From Nitratireductor basaltis (lineage in GTDB: Bacteria > Pseudomonadota > Alphaproteobacteria > Rhizobiales > Rhizobiaceae): DNA of 64,000 nt. The notes under the pieces were generated by a model, which saw nothing but the letters and a program-made list of their open reading frames with translations, made no database searches and was not told where the DNA came from. The stretch lies in the NCBI RefSeq assembly GCF_000733725.1, contig NZ_JMQM01000002.1, positions 620,001 to 684,000 on the forward strand, written 5' to 3'. Shown piece after piece: positions 52,221-61,704 of this stretch (the first letter of the stretch is position 1; every line of letters begins with the position of its first letter). The translations under genes were made by a program, and so were the position numbers.

Positions 52221-54527
52221 ATGGGATTCCACAGCTTCCGTCGTGATCGGCTTACCAAAACAATCTATGGGTGGGCCTCCTCGATCATGCCGCCAATCTC
52301 GCAGACCGAGCGAGAAGCGATCGATGCGGGCACGGTCTGGTGGGACGGCGCGCTTTTTACGGGCAACCCCGATTGGGATGAATTCCTTTCCATGCCGCCG
52401 GCGAAGCTGTCGCCGGAAGAGCAGGCTTTCATGGACGGGCCGGTGCGCGAACTTTGCGCCATGGTCGATGACTGGAAGCTGAACTGGCACGACCGCGACC
52501 TGCCGCCGGAAGTGTGGGATTTCATGCGCAAGAACAAGTTCTTCGGCATGATCATTCCGAAGGAATTTGGCGGGCTTGGCTTCTCCAACACTGCCCATTC
52601 GGAAGTCGTGCGCACGCTCTCTTCCACCAGCGTCGTTGCTGGCGTCACGGTTATGGTGCCGAACTCGCTTGGTCCCGGCGAACTCCTGATGCATTTCGGC
52701 ACGGATGAGCAGCGCCAATATTGGCTGCCGCGCCTTGCCGACGGCCGGGAAATTCCCTGCTTTGGCCTGACATCGCCTGCCGCAGGTTCCGATGCTGCAG
52801 CCATGACGGATACGGGTGTTGTCGAATATGGCACCTTCGAGGGCAAGGAAGTGCTAGGCATTCGCCTCAACTTCCACAAGCGCTACATCACTCTCGGGCC
52901 TGTCGCGACCGTGATGGGACTGGCGTTCCAGATGCATGATCCGGAGAATCATCTCGGTCGGGGAGAGGATCTCGGTATTACGGTTGCGCTGTTGCCGACG
53001 GACACGCCCGGCGTCAGCCACGGAGAGCGGCATATTCCGCAGTTCACCTTTTTCCAGAACGGTCCGCTTTACGGCAAGGACGTCTTTGTGCCGCTCGACC
53101 GCATCCTGGGCGGTGAGAAGCAGATCGGTCAGGGCTGGACCATGCTCATGACTGCGCTTGCAGCCGGACGCAGCATCTCCCTTCCGTCCCAGTCGGCGGC
53201 GTCCGCAGCCGTGTGTGCGCGGGCCACGGGTGCCTATGCCCGTGTGCGTACCCAGTTCAACATGCCGATCGGTATGTTCGAGGGCATTCAGGGCCCACTC
53301 GCCGAGATTGCGGCCAATGCGTATCTGATCGATGCTGCACGACGGGCCACCCTGGCCGCGCTCGACCAGGGCCACAAGCCGTCGGTCATCTCGGCAATCA
53401 TGAAATATCACGCCACCGAGCGCATGCGCCGTTCGATCGAGCACGCGATGGACATTCATGGCGGCAAGGCGATCATCGACGGGCCGCGCAACTATCTCGG
53501 TTCGGCCTATCGGTCCGTGCCCATCGGGATCACAGTCGAGGGTGCGAACATCCTGACACGCAATCTGATGATCTTCGGTCAGGGTGCGATACGTTCCCAC
53601 CCCTATATGCTCGAAGAACTTCTGGCCCTGTCTGATAAAGACAAGAAGGGCGGTCTCGACAAGTTCGACAAGGCCTTCTGGAAGCATGTGGGACATGCGC
53701 TGAAAACCGCCGGACGTGCATTCATTCGCGGCTGGAGCGGTGGCCATATCGGGCCTGCACCCTCAAAGGGAGCCATGAGCCGCCACTGGAAGCGCCTGTC
53801 GCGCTATTCGGCAGCTTTCGCGCTCCTCTCGGACCTGTCACTTCTCACGCTTGGCGGGTCCCTGAAGCGCAAGGAGCTTCTTTCAGCACGTCTGGGCGAC
53901 ATTCTGTCGGAGCTTTATCTGCTTGCCTGTGTCCTGAAGCGGTTCGAGGATGAAGGGCGACCGGATGAGGATCGTCCGCTTGTCGACTTCATCATGGAGC
54001 AGGGCGAGGGGCGTATTGGCAAAGCCTTCAGGGGTGTTCTGGACAATCTTCCCGCGCGCTGGGCAGCCATTCTGGTACGCATCATCGCTTTCCCCGGGGG
54101 TGTTCCCGATCCGGTTGCATCCGACCGTTTGACAATCCAGGTCGCCAACATGCTGATGAAGCCTGGTGCGCAGCGAGAGAGGCTGACGCCCGATCTCTAC
54201 CTTGGCGAGGGCCATGCGGAGCATCCGCTGAAGGATCTGGAAGAGGCATTCAGGCTGGTCACGGAAGTTGCGCCGCTGGAGAAGAAGATGCGCGAAGCGA
54301 AAATCAGCGACGTTGCCCGTGCACGCGAAGCCGGGGTGCTTTCGGCCGGAGAGGCTTATCGTGTTCTTACGGCGCGCCAGACGGTGGAGCGCGTAGTGGC
54401 GGTTGATTCATTTCCCATGGAAGAGGTTTCGCCTCTGGCGGCCCAGCATCAGAAAAAGACGCCGGCAAAGAAACCTGCGCGCCGGGCTCCGCCGCGGAAA
54501 AAGTCAGTTTCGGAAGCTGCCGAGTAG
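52221..54527 (+). CDS. fadE: Acyl-CoA dehydrogenase, FadE type
   Basis: The 768-residue enzyme catalyses the first step of fatty-acid beta-oxidation and passes electrons to ETF. It has the N-terminal dehydrogenase domain (FFGMIIPKEFGGLGF, FGLTSPAAGSDAAAM), the C-terminal catalytic helical domain with the IHGGKAIIDGPRN segment, and a DUF1974-like end. The last 35 residues are Lys/Pro/Ala-rich. The matching etfBA genes are about 2 kb away. Confidence 0.9.
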   Translation: MGFHSFRRDRLTKTIYGWASSIMPPISQTEREAIDAGTVWWDGALFTGNPDWDEFLSMPPAKLSPEEQAFMDGPVRELCAMVDDWKLNWHDRDLPPEVWDFMRKNKFFGMIIPKEFGGLGFSNTAHSEVVRTLSSTSVVAGVTVMVPNSLGPGELLMHFGTDEQRQYWLPRLADGREIPCFGLTSPAAGSDAAAMTDTGVVEYGTFEGKEVLGIRLNFHKRYITLGPVATVMGLAFQMHDPENHLGRGEDLGITVALLPTDTPGVSHGERHIPQFTFFQNGPLYGKDVFVPLDRILGGEKQIGQGWTMLMTALAAGRSISLPSQSAASAAVCARATGAYARVRTQFNMPIGMFEGIQGPLAEIAANAYLIDAARRATLAALDQGHKPSVISAIMKYHATERMRRSIEHAMDIHGGKAIIDGPRNYLGSAYRSVPIGITVEGANILTRNLMIFGQGAIRSHPYMLEELLALSDKDKKGGLDKFDKAFWKHVGHALKTAGRAFIRGWSGGHIGPAPSKGAMSRHWKRLSRYSAAFALLSDLSLLTLGGSLKRKELLSARLGDILSELYLLACVLKRFEDEGRPDEDRPLVDFIMEQGEGRIGKAFRGVLDNLPARWAAILVRIIAFPGGVPDPVASDRLTIQVANMLMKPGAQRERLTPDLYLGEGHAEHPLKDLEEAFRLVTEVAPLEKKMREAKISDVARAREAGVLSAGEAYRVLTARQTVERVVAVDSFPMEEVSPLAAQHQKKTPAKKPARRAPPRKKSVSEAAE

Positions 54528-54548
54528 CGCCCATTCCGCCATATACGG

Positions 54549-54580
54549 ATTGTTCAGATTCAGCATCTAGTCTGAACGAT
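54549..54580. promoter_or_regulatory. 10-bp inverted repeat just upstream of the diguanylate cyclase gene
   Basis: ATTGTTCAGA (54549-54558) and TCTGAACGAT (54571-54580) are inverted repeats with one G-T wobble, separated by 12 bases. The repeat ends 11 bases before the GGDEF gene start. It could be an operator or a leader hairpin; there is no T-run for a terminator. Confidence 0.45.
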
Positions 54581-54591
54581 CATTTGGGGGA

Positions 54592-55392
54592 ATGAGTATG
54601 AGGTTGATCGCAACGCTGCGTGGTATGTCCTCGCGGGGACGAAAAAAGCTGTTCCTCTGGACGACTTTGGGACCCCTGAGCTGCATCATTCCCGCGACGG
54701 CAATCAATCTGGGCCTTTTCGCCGGTTTTGGCGAGCAGACGCTTTGGCGTGCGGTGATCTCAGCGGTCATCAATCCGATAATCCTCGCAGGCCCGCTTTT
54801 TTTCTATCTCAGCCTCAAGCTGCGGGAACTGGCGGTAGCCAATCACAAGCTCAAGGAAGCTGCGGCAACCGACTTCCTGACAGGCTGCCTCAACCGTGGC
54901 TCATTCTCTGCCCAGGTTGAAAACCACCTGAACAAAAAGAGCGATGAAGATCAGCCGCGTGGCGCACTACTCGTCATCGACGCGGACCATTTCAAGAAGA
55001 TCAACGACACGTTTGGCCATCATGAAGGCGATGTGGCGCTGAAGAGCATTGCCACGGCCATCCGCTCGACCGTACGCCGTGACGATCTCGTGGGACGGTT
55101 GGGGGGCGAGGAATTCGGCGTTTTCCTGCCCAACGCAAATGAGGAAGTTGCGCGGATTGTTGCAGAGCGCATCCGCTCCGCCATCTGCAACCTGAGCTTC
55201 ATGCCAAAAGGTCAGCCTTGCCCGCTGACGGTTAGCGTGGGTTGCGCCACATTTGCCCGGCAGGTCGATTTCTCCGAGCTGTTCCGGCTCGCCGACGAGC
55301 GGCTTTACAAGGCAAAGGAAGCCGGTCGCAACCGGGTGCAATATGCCCTGATCAATCAGGCGGCACCGGCAGGAGTGATATCACTGCACTAG
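54592..55392 (+). CDS. Membrane-anchored diguanylate cyclase (GGDEF)
   Basis: Makes the second messenger cyclic di-GMP. The 266-residue protein has two N-terminal transmembrane helices (about 25-45 and 52-75), then a GGDEF domain with active site LGGEEFG. The inhibitory I-site RRDD sits five residues before it, so product feedback is expected. The helices carry no recognisable sensor domain. GGGGGAATG-like ribosome sequence precedes the start. Confidence 0.9.
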   Translation: MSMRLIATLRGMSSRGRKKLFLWTTLGPLSCIIPATAINLGLFAGFGEQTLWRAVISAVINPIILAGPLFFYLSLKLRELAVANHKLKEAAATDFLTGCLNRGSFSAQVENHLNKKSDEDQPRGALLVIDADHFKKINDTFGHHEGDVALKSIATAIRSTVRRDDLVGRLGGEEFGVFLPNANEEVARIVAERIRSAICNLSFMPKGQPCPLTVSVGCATFARQVDFSELFRLADERLYKAKEAGRNRVQYALINQAAPAGVISLH

Positions 55393-55419
55393 GCTGCCAA
55401 TGCGGCGCCTGCGCGACCC

Positions 55420-56301
55420 CTATCGCGTGGGAACTGGATGCTCGCCGCGATAATCGTAGAATCCACGACCGGCCTTGCGGCCCAACCATCCGGCCTCGAC
55501 ATATTTCACCAGCAGCGGGCAGGGGCGGTATTTCGAATCCGCCAGACCTTCATAGAGCACCTGCATGATTGACAGGCAGGTATCCAGACCGATGAAATCT
55601 GCAAGCTGCAATGGACCCATAGGGTGGTTCGCACCAAGCTTCATGGCCGTGTCGATGGCCTCGACCGTGCCAACGCCTTCGTAAAGCGTGTAGATCGCCT
55701 CATTGATCATCGGCAGCAGGATGCGGTTGACGATGAAGGCGGGGAAATCCTCGGCAACGGTGATGGTTTTGTCGAGACGTTCCACGAAGTCGCGGGCAGT
55801 CTCGAAAGTGGTGTCTTCCGTTGCAATGCCGCGCACCAGCTCTACCAGCTTCATCACCGGCACCGGGTTCATGAAATGGATGCCGATGAAGCGCTCCGGT
55901 CGATCCGTCTGTGCAGCAAGGCGCGTGATGGAGATGGATGAGGTGTTGGAAGCGACCAGGGCCTCCGGGTTCAGAACCGGGCAAAGCTGCGCGAAGATCT
56001 TGCGCTTGATGGTCTCGTCTTCGGTGGCAGCCTCGATGACCAGGTCCGCATCGGCGAGATCTTCCATCTTGTGTGCAGGATTGATGCGCTTGAGAGCGTC
56101 CTGACGATCCTCGTCCTTCAGCTTGCCGGAAGATACCTGCCGGGCCATGTTGCCGCTGATGGTGGCGATCCCAGCCTCGATGCGCTCAGCTGAGAGATCA
56201 TACAGCTTTACCTTGAAGCCGGATGCTGCGCAGACATGGGCAATACCGCTGCCCATCTGCCCCGCTCCGATCACGCCAACAGTTTCGATCCTCGCCGTCA
56301 T
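55420..56301 (-). CDS. 3-hydroxybutyryl-CoA / 3-hydroxyacyl-CoA dehydrogenase
   Basis: NAD-dependent dehydrogenase with the Rossmann motif GVIGAGQMGSGIAHVCAASG at the N-terminus, the catalytic HFMNPVPVMKLVE and C-terminal GPLQLADFIGLD. At 293 residues it lacks an enoyl-CoA hydratase domain, so it is the small PaaH/HbdA type. It follows etfA after a terminator-like hairpin. The ATG at 56301 gives the typical start; ATGs at 56316 and 56325 exist. Confidence 0.9.
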   Translation of the reverse strand: MTARIETVGVIGAGQMGSGIAHVCAASGFKVKLYDLSAERIEAGIATISGNMARQVSSGKLKDEDRQDALKRINPAHKMEDLADADLVIEAATEDETIKRKIFAQLCPVLNPEALVASNTSSISITRLAAQTDRPERFIGIHFMNPVPVMKLVELVRGIATEDTTFETARDFVERLDKTITVAEDFPAFIVNRILLPMINEAIYTLYEGVGTVEAIDTAMKLGANHPMGPLQLADFIGLDTCLSIMQVLYEGLADSKYRPCPLLVKYVEAGWLGRKAGRGFYDYRGEHPVPTR

Positions 56302-56350
56302 CTTCGTGAACCCCATCCTGGCCATTGCCGGTATTGTTGCAGCGCAAACT

Positions 56351-56383
56351 AAAATGGCGGGATAGTTCCGTCTACCCCGCCAT
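56351..56383 (-). terminator. Rho-independent terminator after etfBA
   Basis: On the minus strand ATGGCGGG (56383-56376) pairs with CCCGCCAT (56361-56354) over a 14-base loop, and the T-run TTTT (56354-56351) follows. It lies just downstream of the etfA stop, so etfBA may end here and the dehydrogenase gene has its own expression or read-through. Confidence 0.65.
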
Positions 56384-56407
56384 TATCATCAATTCAGAAG
56401 TCGCAGA

Positions 56408-57337
56408 TTACAGCGACTTTTCAAGCTCCGGAAGAGCCTCGAAGAGGTCTGCCACGAGACCGTAATCGGCGACCTGGAAGATCGGAGCTTCCTCGTCCTT
56501 GTTGATGGCAACGATCACCTTGGAGTCCTTCATGCCAGCCAGATGCTGGATGGCACCGGATATGCCGCAGGCAATGTAAAGATCAGGCGCGACCACCTTG
56601 CCGGTCTGACCGACCTGCCAGTCATTGGGCGCGTAGCCTGCGTCGACGGCTGCGCGGCTGGCGCCGACTGCAGCACCGAGCTTGTCGGCCACCGGCAGGA
56701 TGACTTCCTCGAACTTCTCGGCGGAACCCAAGGCGCGGCCGCCGGAGATGATGACCTTCGCAGAGGTCAGCTCCGGACGATCGCTTTCCTCGATGCGATT
56801 TTCGACGAAGCTGGAGACAGCCGGATCGGCTGCTGCATCGACCTTCTCAACCGTTGCGGAGCCGCCTTCGCCTGCAGCGGAGAAGGAAGAGGTGCGCACG
56901 GTGATGACACGCTTGGCGTCGGTCGATTCAACCGTCTGCACGGCGTTGCCGGCATAGATCGGACGCTTGAAGGTCTTTTCGTCCACGACTTCCATGATGT
57001 CGGAAATCTGCATCACGTCGAGAAGTGCTGCCACGCGCGGCATGACATTCTTGCCGGTGGTGGTAGCCGGAGCGACAAATGCGTCATAGCCGTCGGCGAG
57101 GCCAAGAATGGTCGCTGCCAGCGGCTCTGCCAGACGCTCTGCAAGAGCGTCACTATCGGCGAGAAGAACCTTGCGAACGCCTTCAAGCTTGGCGGCAGCG
57201 TCGGCTGCAGCGGAAGCATCTTTGCCGGCCACCAGAATGTCGATGTCTGAGCCGATCTTGGCAGCAGCGGCAAGCGCCTTTGCCGTCTGGTCGGAAAGCG
57301 ACTGGTTGTCGTGTTCGGCGATGAGAAGAATTGCCAT
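56408..57337 (-). CDS. etfA: Electron transfer flavoprotein alpha subunit
   Basis: With EtfB forms the FAD-containing ETF that carries electrons from acyl-CoA dehydrogenases to the quinone pool. The 309-residue protein starts [12 protein letters not shown], and its C-terminal FAD-binding domain holds [39 protein letters not shown] and the end [16 protein letters not shown]. It follows etfB by 26 bases. Confidence 0.96.
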   Translation of the reverse strand: MAILLIAEHDNQSLSDQTAKALAAAAKIGSDIDILVAGKDASAAADAAAKLEGVRKVLLADSDALAERLAEPLAATILGLADGYDAFVAPATTTGKNVMPRVAALLDVMQISDIMEVVDEKTFKRPIYAGNAVQTVESTDAKRVITVRTSSFSAAGEGGSATVEKVDAAADPAVSSFVENRIEESDRPELTSAKVIISGGRALGSAEKFEEVILPVADKLGAAVGASRAAVDAGYAPNDWQVGQTGKVVAPDLYIACGISGAIQHLAGMKDSKVIVAINKDEEAPIFQVADYGLVADLFEALPELEKSL

Positions 57338-57363
57338 GTTTCAGTATCCTTTCTGACCGCTGA

Positions 57364-58113
57364 TCAAAGCACGCCGGCTTCGTTCTTGAGCTTGTCGACC
57401 AGTTCGGCGACGGAGCCCACCTTCACGCCTGCCTTGCGGCCGGCCGGTTCCTCGGTCTTGAGCACCTTGAGGCGCGCCTTGACCTCGACGCCGAAATCGC
57501 CCGGGGTCTTTTCGTCGAGCGGCTTCTTCTTCGCCTTCATGATGTTGGGCAGCGAGGCGTAGCGCGGCTGATTGAGACGCAGATCCGTGGTGACGATTGC
57601 GGGAAGCTTCAGGTCCACGACCTGCAGACCGCCATCGACTTCGCGGGTGACCTTCACCGAACCTTCGCCAATCTCCACTTCCGAGGCGAAGGTGCCCTGC
57701 GACCAGCCGAGAAGTGCTGCGAGCATCTGACCCGTCTGGTTGGAGTCATCGTCGATTGCTTGCTTGCCGAGGATCACCATTTCCGGCTTTTCCTCATCGG
57801 CAACGCCCTTGAGGATCTTGGCGACATCCAGCGGCTCGACGGTCTCGTCGGTCTGGACGAGGATGGCGCGGTCCGCACCCATTGCAAGGGCGGTGCGCAG
57901 TGTTTCCTGAGCCTGCTTGGGTCCGATGGATACGGCCACGATCTCGGTGACCTTGCCGGCCTCTTTCATGCGGATCGCTTCTTCGACAGCGATTTCGCAG
58001 AAGGGGTTCATGGCCATTTTCACATTGGCCAGTTCGACGCCGGAGCCGTCTGCCTTAACGCGCGGCTTCACATTCGCGTCTATGACCCGCTTTACCGGAA
58101 CAAGGACTTTCAT
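57364..58113 (-). CDS. etfB: Electron transfer flavoprotein beta subunit
   Basis: The 249-residue partner of EtfA binds AMP. Conserved segments are [12 protein letters not shown] at the start and [18 protein letters not shown] with [14 protein letters not shown]. The ATG 58113 has AGGTGA at 7 bases and gives the standard family length; an ATG two codons earlier is too close to it. A putative palindromic operator and promoter lie upstream. Confidence 0.96.
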   Translation of the reverse strand: MKVLVPVKRVIDANVKPRVKADGSGVELANVKMAMNPFCEIAVEEAIRMKEAGKVTEIVAVSIGPKQAQETLRTALAMGADRAILVQTDETVEPLDVAKILKGVADEEKPEMVILGKQAIDDDSNQTGQMLAALLGWSQGTFASEVEIGEGSVKVTREVDGGLQVVDLKLPAIVTTDLRLNQPRYASLPNIMKAKKKPLDEKTPGDFGVEVKARLKVLKTEEPAGRKAGVKVGSVAELVDKLKNEAGVL

Positions 58114-58255
58114 GCGCATTCACCTTTCTGACGAATTTCAGGTCGCTGAGACAGGTTTGCGGGCCTGCCATCGCACTCGTTTAGCGGATTTCGAAGGAGG
58201 GGAAACCGGGGCATCTCCCTCCCGCGGATAGCCGCAGATGCCGTAAGTCGGCGGG

Positions 58256-58285
58256 AACCTAGAGAGCATTGACGCGCACGTCAAT
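58256..58285 (-). promoter_or_regulatory. Putative etfBA promoter with 18-bp palindromic operator
   Basis: The perfect inverted repeat ATTGACG-CGCA-CGTCAAT spans 58268-58285. On the minus strand its TTGACG (58284-58279) can serve as a -35 with TAGGTT (58261-58256) 17 bases on as a weak -10. The leader to etfB would be about 135 bases. MerR-type regulators such as LiuR control etf genes in proteobacteria from similar palindromes; identity here is inference. Confidence 0.45.
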
Positions 58286-58317
58286 ACAGGACGAAGCGCA
58301 CAAGCGTTCCTAATCGA

Positions 58318-59085
58318 TTAGCGCCCCCAGGGCCGCGGTGCATGGGGCTCCACTTCCTGTGGGGCAATCTCGTTTTCCAGCTTTGCCGCGTCTGGCGTCT
58401 GGATGCGCTTGTCGAGCAGGGGCACGGTCTTCCGGCGCAGTATGACCACCAGAACCGCGCCCGCCAATATGCCGCCGATATGGGCTGCCCAGGAGACCTG
58501 ATTCTCACGGTCGAGGCCGAACATGGCGAATTGATAGAGGATCCAGAGAGCCAGCGCCGTCCAGGCAGGCACCCTCAGCGGAATGCGCGAAAAGGCCAGA
58601 ACCCAAAGCTTCACGCGCGGATGCAGCACCAGATAGGCGGCCACGATGCCGGCGACAGCGCCCGATGCGCCGATCAGTGGAGACTGGGATTCCGGCACGA
58701 CTATGCCGTGGAAGGCAGCGCCGGCGATTGCGCAGGCAAGGTAGAAGACGAGAAAACGGGCATGCCCCAGCGCATCCTCGATATTGTCGCCAAAGACCCA
58801 GAGGAACAGCATGTTGCCGCCCAGATGCAGAAGGTCTGCGTGCAAAAAGGCGTAGGTGACATAGGTGAGGGGGGCGGGCACGAGCTCCAACTCGGGCGAC
58901 AGATAGGCAATGTCATAGGCGACAGAGGGAATATAGCCGAGGCCGATGACTGTTGCCTGGGCGAAATCCGCGCCGCCAAGCGAGGTGGCGAGCCAGGCGA
59001 AAACATTCAACGCAATGATGCTAAGCGTCACATATTGGCGCTTGATATGGCGAAGCTGGTTGGCGTCGTGAAGCGGTATAAACAT
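58318..59085 (-). CDS. Rhomboid-family intramembrane serine protease
   Basis: 255 residues with six transmembrane helices. The catalytic serine is in LIGASGAVAGIVAAYL and the histidine in WAAHIGGILAGA, the Ser-His dyad of rhomboids. The L1-loop and GxxxG-like packing helices fit the family. Such proteases cleave transmembrane substrates. It is downstream of the PduO-type adenosyltransferase gene by 33 bases. Confidence 0.92.
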   Translation of the reverse strand: MFIPLHDANQLRHIKRQYVTLSIIALNVFAWLATSLGGADFAQATVIGLGYIPSVAYDIAYLSPELELVPAPLTYVTYAFLHADLLHLGGNMLFLWVFGDNIEDALGHARFLVFYLACAIAGAAFHGIVVPESQSPLIGASGAVAGIVAAYLVLHPRVKLWVLAFSRIPLRVPAWTALALWILYQFAMFGLDRENQVSWAAHIGGILAGAVLVVILRRKTVPLLDKRIQTPDAAKLENEIAPQEVEPHAPRPWGR

Positions 59086-59118
59086 GCGGGACCTCCCCCG
59101 GTGCCCCGCCGGGTCAAT

Positions 59119-59694
59119 TCATCGATTTTCACCCGGCTTCCATAACACGTCTGCGTTGCCATTGTCATTGAGGCTGCGCGCGGCGACGAACAGGAAGTCG
59201 GAAACGCGGTTGATGTATTTCAAGGCTGCAGGGTTGACGACCTCGCTGTCATCAACTGCAAGCGCCACCATCAGACGCTCTGCCCGCCTGGCGATGGTAC
59301 GGGCGAGATGGAGATTGGCCGAGGCTGGTGAACCGGCAGGCAGGACGAAGGAGCGCAGCGGCTCAAGGGATGCGTTCAACGTATCGATATCATGTTCCAG
59401 GCGCTCCACCTGGGCATCGACAATGCGCAGCGGCTCCCATTTCAACGCTTCACCCGTTTCGGGCGTGGAGAGGTCGGCGCCAAGGTCGAACAGATCATTC
59501 TGGATACGCTCCAGCATTCCATCAATGTCGCTGCCTTGCGTGTGAAGGCGGGCAAGGCCGATCGCGGCATTCGCCTCGTCGATGGTGCCATAGGCCTCCA
59601 CCCGCAAATCCGACTTCAGGCGTCGTTTGCCTGTGGCAAGGCCAGTCGTGCCGTCATCGCCGGTGCGGGTGTAGATCTTGTTCAGCTTGACCAT
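59119..59694 (-). CDS. Cob(I)alamin adenosyltransferase, PduO type
   Basis: Makes adenosylcobalamin from cob(I)alamin and ATP. The 191-residue protein has the PduO signature TRTGDDGTTGLATGKR near the N-terminus, SDLRVEAYGTIDEANAAIGLAR, and RARRLMV-like helix around ARRAERLMVALA. With CobST elsewhere in the window it indicates cobalamin synthesis. It is one base downstream of the HIG1 gene and so co-transcribed. Confidence 0.93.
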   Translation of the reverse strand: MVKLNKIYTRTGDDGTTGLATGKRRLKSDLRVEAYGTIDEANAAIGLARLHTQGSDIDGMLERIQNDLFDLGADLSTPETGEALKWEPLRIVDAQVERLEHDIDTLNASLEPLRSFVLPAGSPASANLHLARTIARRAERLMVALAVDDSEVVNPAALKYINRVSDFLFVAARSLNDNGNADVLWKPGENR

Positions 59695-59695
59695 G

Positions 59696-59893
59696 TCAGC
59701 TCTGGGACTTCGCGTAGTAGAGGGCGAGCACGATGAAGATCACCGCAACGAACTGGAGGGCGACGCGCGCCTGCATCAGCTTGTTCGAGGTGTTTCCCGA
59801 GCCGCCGCGCATCATGTTGATGAGGCCTCGAATGAGCACGAATACCACCGCCACCATGACGAGGATCGAAAGAATGTTGAAGAGCGTGGACAT
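59696..59893 (-). CDS. HIG1-domain twin transmembrane protein
   Basis: 65 residues with two transmembrane helices (LFNILSILVMVAVVFVLIRGL and VALQFVAVIFIVLALYYA), connected by NMMRGGSGNTSNKLMQAR, the HIG1 signature. Bacterial homologues associate with cytochrome oxidase complexes, but the role of this alphaproteobacterial form is not settled. First gene of a HIG1, PduO, rhomboid group. Confidence 0.88.
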   Translation of the reverse strand: MSTLFNILSILVMVAVVFVLIRGLINMMRGGSGNTSNKLMQARVALQFVAVIFIVLALYYAKSQS

Positions 59894-59932
59894 CAGGTGA
59901 TTTCCTTGTGCTGCAGGCTTTCCCGCAGCAGG

Positions 59933-60760
59933 TCAGGCCTGTCGGGCGAGAAAACGATAGAGACGATCGGCAGGCAGCAGGCGCTTGAGCCCGGCTCCGA
60001 TCCTTGCGGGCCAAGTTACCAGATAGTGCGGGCGGGGCTTTTGTGAAAGAAGCGCGTGGCGCAATACCGCATGGACGGCTTCCGGCCCCAATTTCATGCG
60101 CGACCTCGTTCCGCCCTGCTTCAGGCGATTGAGCTGCGCTTCATACTGATCCCGATGGGCGGAATTTTCCCGGTCGATGTTCTTCTCGAACCATTGGAGC
60201 CCGTTATTGGCAAAGCGTGAGGCAATCGGACCCGGTTCAATCAGCGAGACATGAATGCCGCTGCCTTCCAGCTCCTGCCGCTGGCACAGCATCAATCCTT
60301 CCAGCGCGTGTTTGGAGGCGACATAGGCCCCGCGATACATGACCGGCACGAGGCCAAGGATGGATGAGCAGTGCACGATGCGCCCATGCCGCTGTGCACG
60401 CATGACGGGGATGATCCTGCGGGTCAGGTCATGCCAGCCGAAGAAATTTGCCTCGAATTGCAGGCGCAGGGCATCGACGGGCAGGTCTTCCACGGCGCCG
60501 GGCTGGGCATAGGCGCCATTGTTGTATAGCGCATCAAGCCTGCCATCGGTGCGTGACAGCACTTCGGCAACCAGGGTCGAGATGGATTCTGGCTCGGTAT
60601 AGTCGAGATACAGTGCCTCGATACCGTCTGCCTTGAGCGCATCAAGATCTTCCGGTTTCCGCGCGGTTGCGAAAACGCGCCAGCCGTCAGCCTTCAATGC
60701 GCGGGCACAATAAGCGCCGATGCCGGAAGATGCTCCGGTGACAATGATGCTTTTTTCCAT
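59933..60760 (-). CDS. Short-chain dehydrogenase/reductase
   Basis: 275-residue classical SDR with cofactor motif TGASSGIGAYCARAL, the Ser in HCSSILG and the catalytic YVASKHALEG (YxxxK). The RxxR-like residue after the first beta strand suggests NADP preference. The substrate is unknown. It is divergent from the YihY gene. Confidence 0.89.
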   Translation of the reverse strand: MEKSIIVTGASSGIGAYCARALKADGWRVFATARKPEDLDALKADGIEALYLDYTEPESISTLVAEVLSRTDGRLDALYNNGAYAQPGAVEDLPVDALRLQFEANFFGWHDLTRRIIPVMRAQRHGRIVHCSSILGLVPVMYRGAYVASKHALEGLMLCQRQELEGSGIHVSLIEPGPIASRFANNGLQWFEKNIDRENSAHRDQYEAQLNRLKQGGTRSRMKLGPEAVHAVLRHALLSQKPRPHYLVTWPARIGAGLKRLLPADRLYRFLARQA

Positions 60761-60852
60761 GATCGTCCGGCAATTTTCATTGTTCGGTGGTTGTCTATAA
60801 GGAAGACGGTTTCACATATTCGTTCAAGCGAAACAAACTGGAGCGCGCGAGG

Positions 60853-61704
60853 GTGCCAAAATTTCTCGCCATGCGGCGTGTCATCGGCGATGCCTATGGC
60901 CACTTCGATGCCGATGACGGCTGGGCCATGGCCAGCCATCTCGCGCTCAGTGCATTGCTGGCCATATTCCCCTTTCTGATTTTCGCCACCGCGCTTGCCA
61001 GTTTTCTGGGTGCGGATGCGTTTTCCGAGACAGCAGTCCACATCGTCTTCGACACCTGGCCGAAAGAGGTTGCCGAGCCGATAGCCAAAGAGGTGGTGAA
61101 TGTTCTTGGCGTTCGACGCGGCGGCGTTCTTACATTCGGTGTGGTGGTTGCAGGCGTTTTTGCCTCCAACGGGGTGGAAGCACTGCGTCTGTCGCTGAAC
61201 AGGGCTTACCGCGTGGCGGAACGGCGTTCCATCATCTATCGGCGGGCTCAGAGCCTTGGTTTTGTGCTGGTAGCTGCGGCGGGGTTTTTCGCCATCAGCC
61301 TGCTTCTTGTCGCAGTGCCGATCGCAGCGCAGTTCGCGGCCGATCGGATCGACTGGCTTGCGCCCTATACGGGCACGATCACGCTGTGGCGCTATCTGAT
61401 TGCTGTCAGCGTTCTGGTGCTGGCGCTGGTGACGGTGCATCTGTGGTTGCCGGCCGGCAAGCGCAGGCTCGTCGACATCCTGCCAGGTCTCGTCTTCACC
61501 CTCGCCGCATGGATTGGCGCGTCCACATTGTTCGCGGCCTATCTCAGCCGTTTTTCCAGCTATGCCAATACCTATGCCGGGCTGGCCTCGATCATGGTGG
61601 CCGTGGTCTTCCTCTATATCGTCTCGGTGATCTTTATTCTCGGTGGTGAGCTCAATGCGGCCATCATGCGCTATCGTGCCATTCGCGCCGCGGGCCGGGG
61701 CTGA
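60853..61704 (+). CDS. YihY/BrkB-family membrane protein
   Basis: About 283 residues with six transmembrane helices and the family landmarks HFDADDGWAMASHLALSALL and NGVEALRLSLNRAYRV. Formerly called ribonuclease BN by mistake; members are inner-membrane proteins of unknown function. I chose GTG 60853 (GGAG about 9 bases before); GTG 60787 and ATG 60871 are possible. It overlaps the convergent EamA gene by 34 bases. Confidence 0.87.
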   Translation: MPKFLAMRRVIGDAYGHFDADDGWAMASHLALSALLAIFPFLIFATALASFLGADAFSETAVHIVFDTWPKEVAEPIAKEVVNVLGVRRGGVLTFGVVVAGVFASNGVEALRLSLNRAYRVAERRSIIYRRAQSLGFVLVAAAGFFAISLLLVAVPIAAQFAADRIDWLAPYTGTITLWRYLIAVSVLVLALVTVHLWLPAGKRRLVDILPGLVFTLAAWIGASTLFAAYLSRFSSYANTYAGLASIMVAVVFLYIVSVIFILGGELNAAIMRYRAIRAAGRG

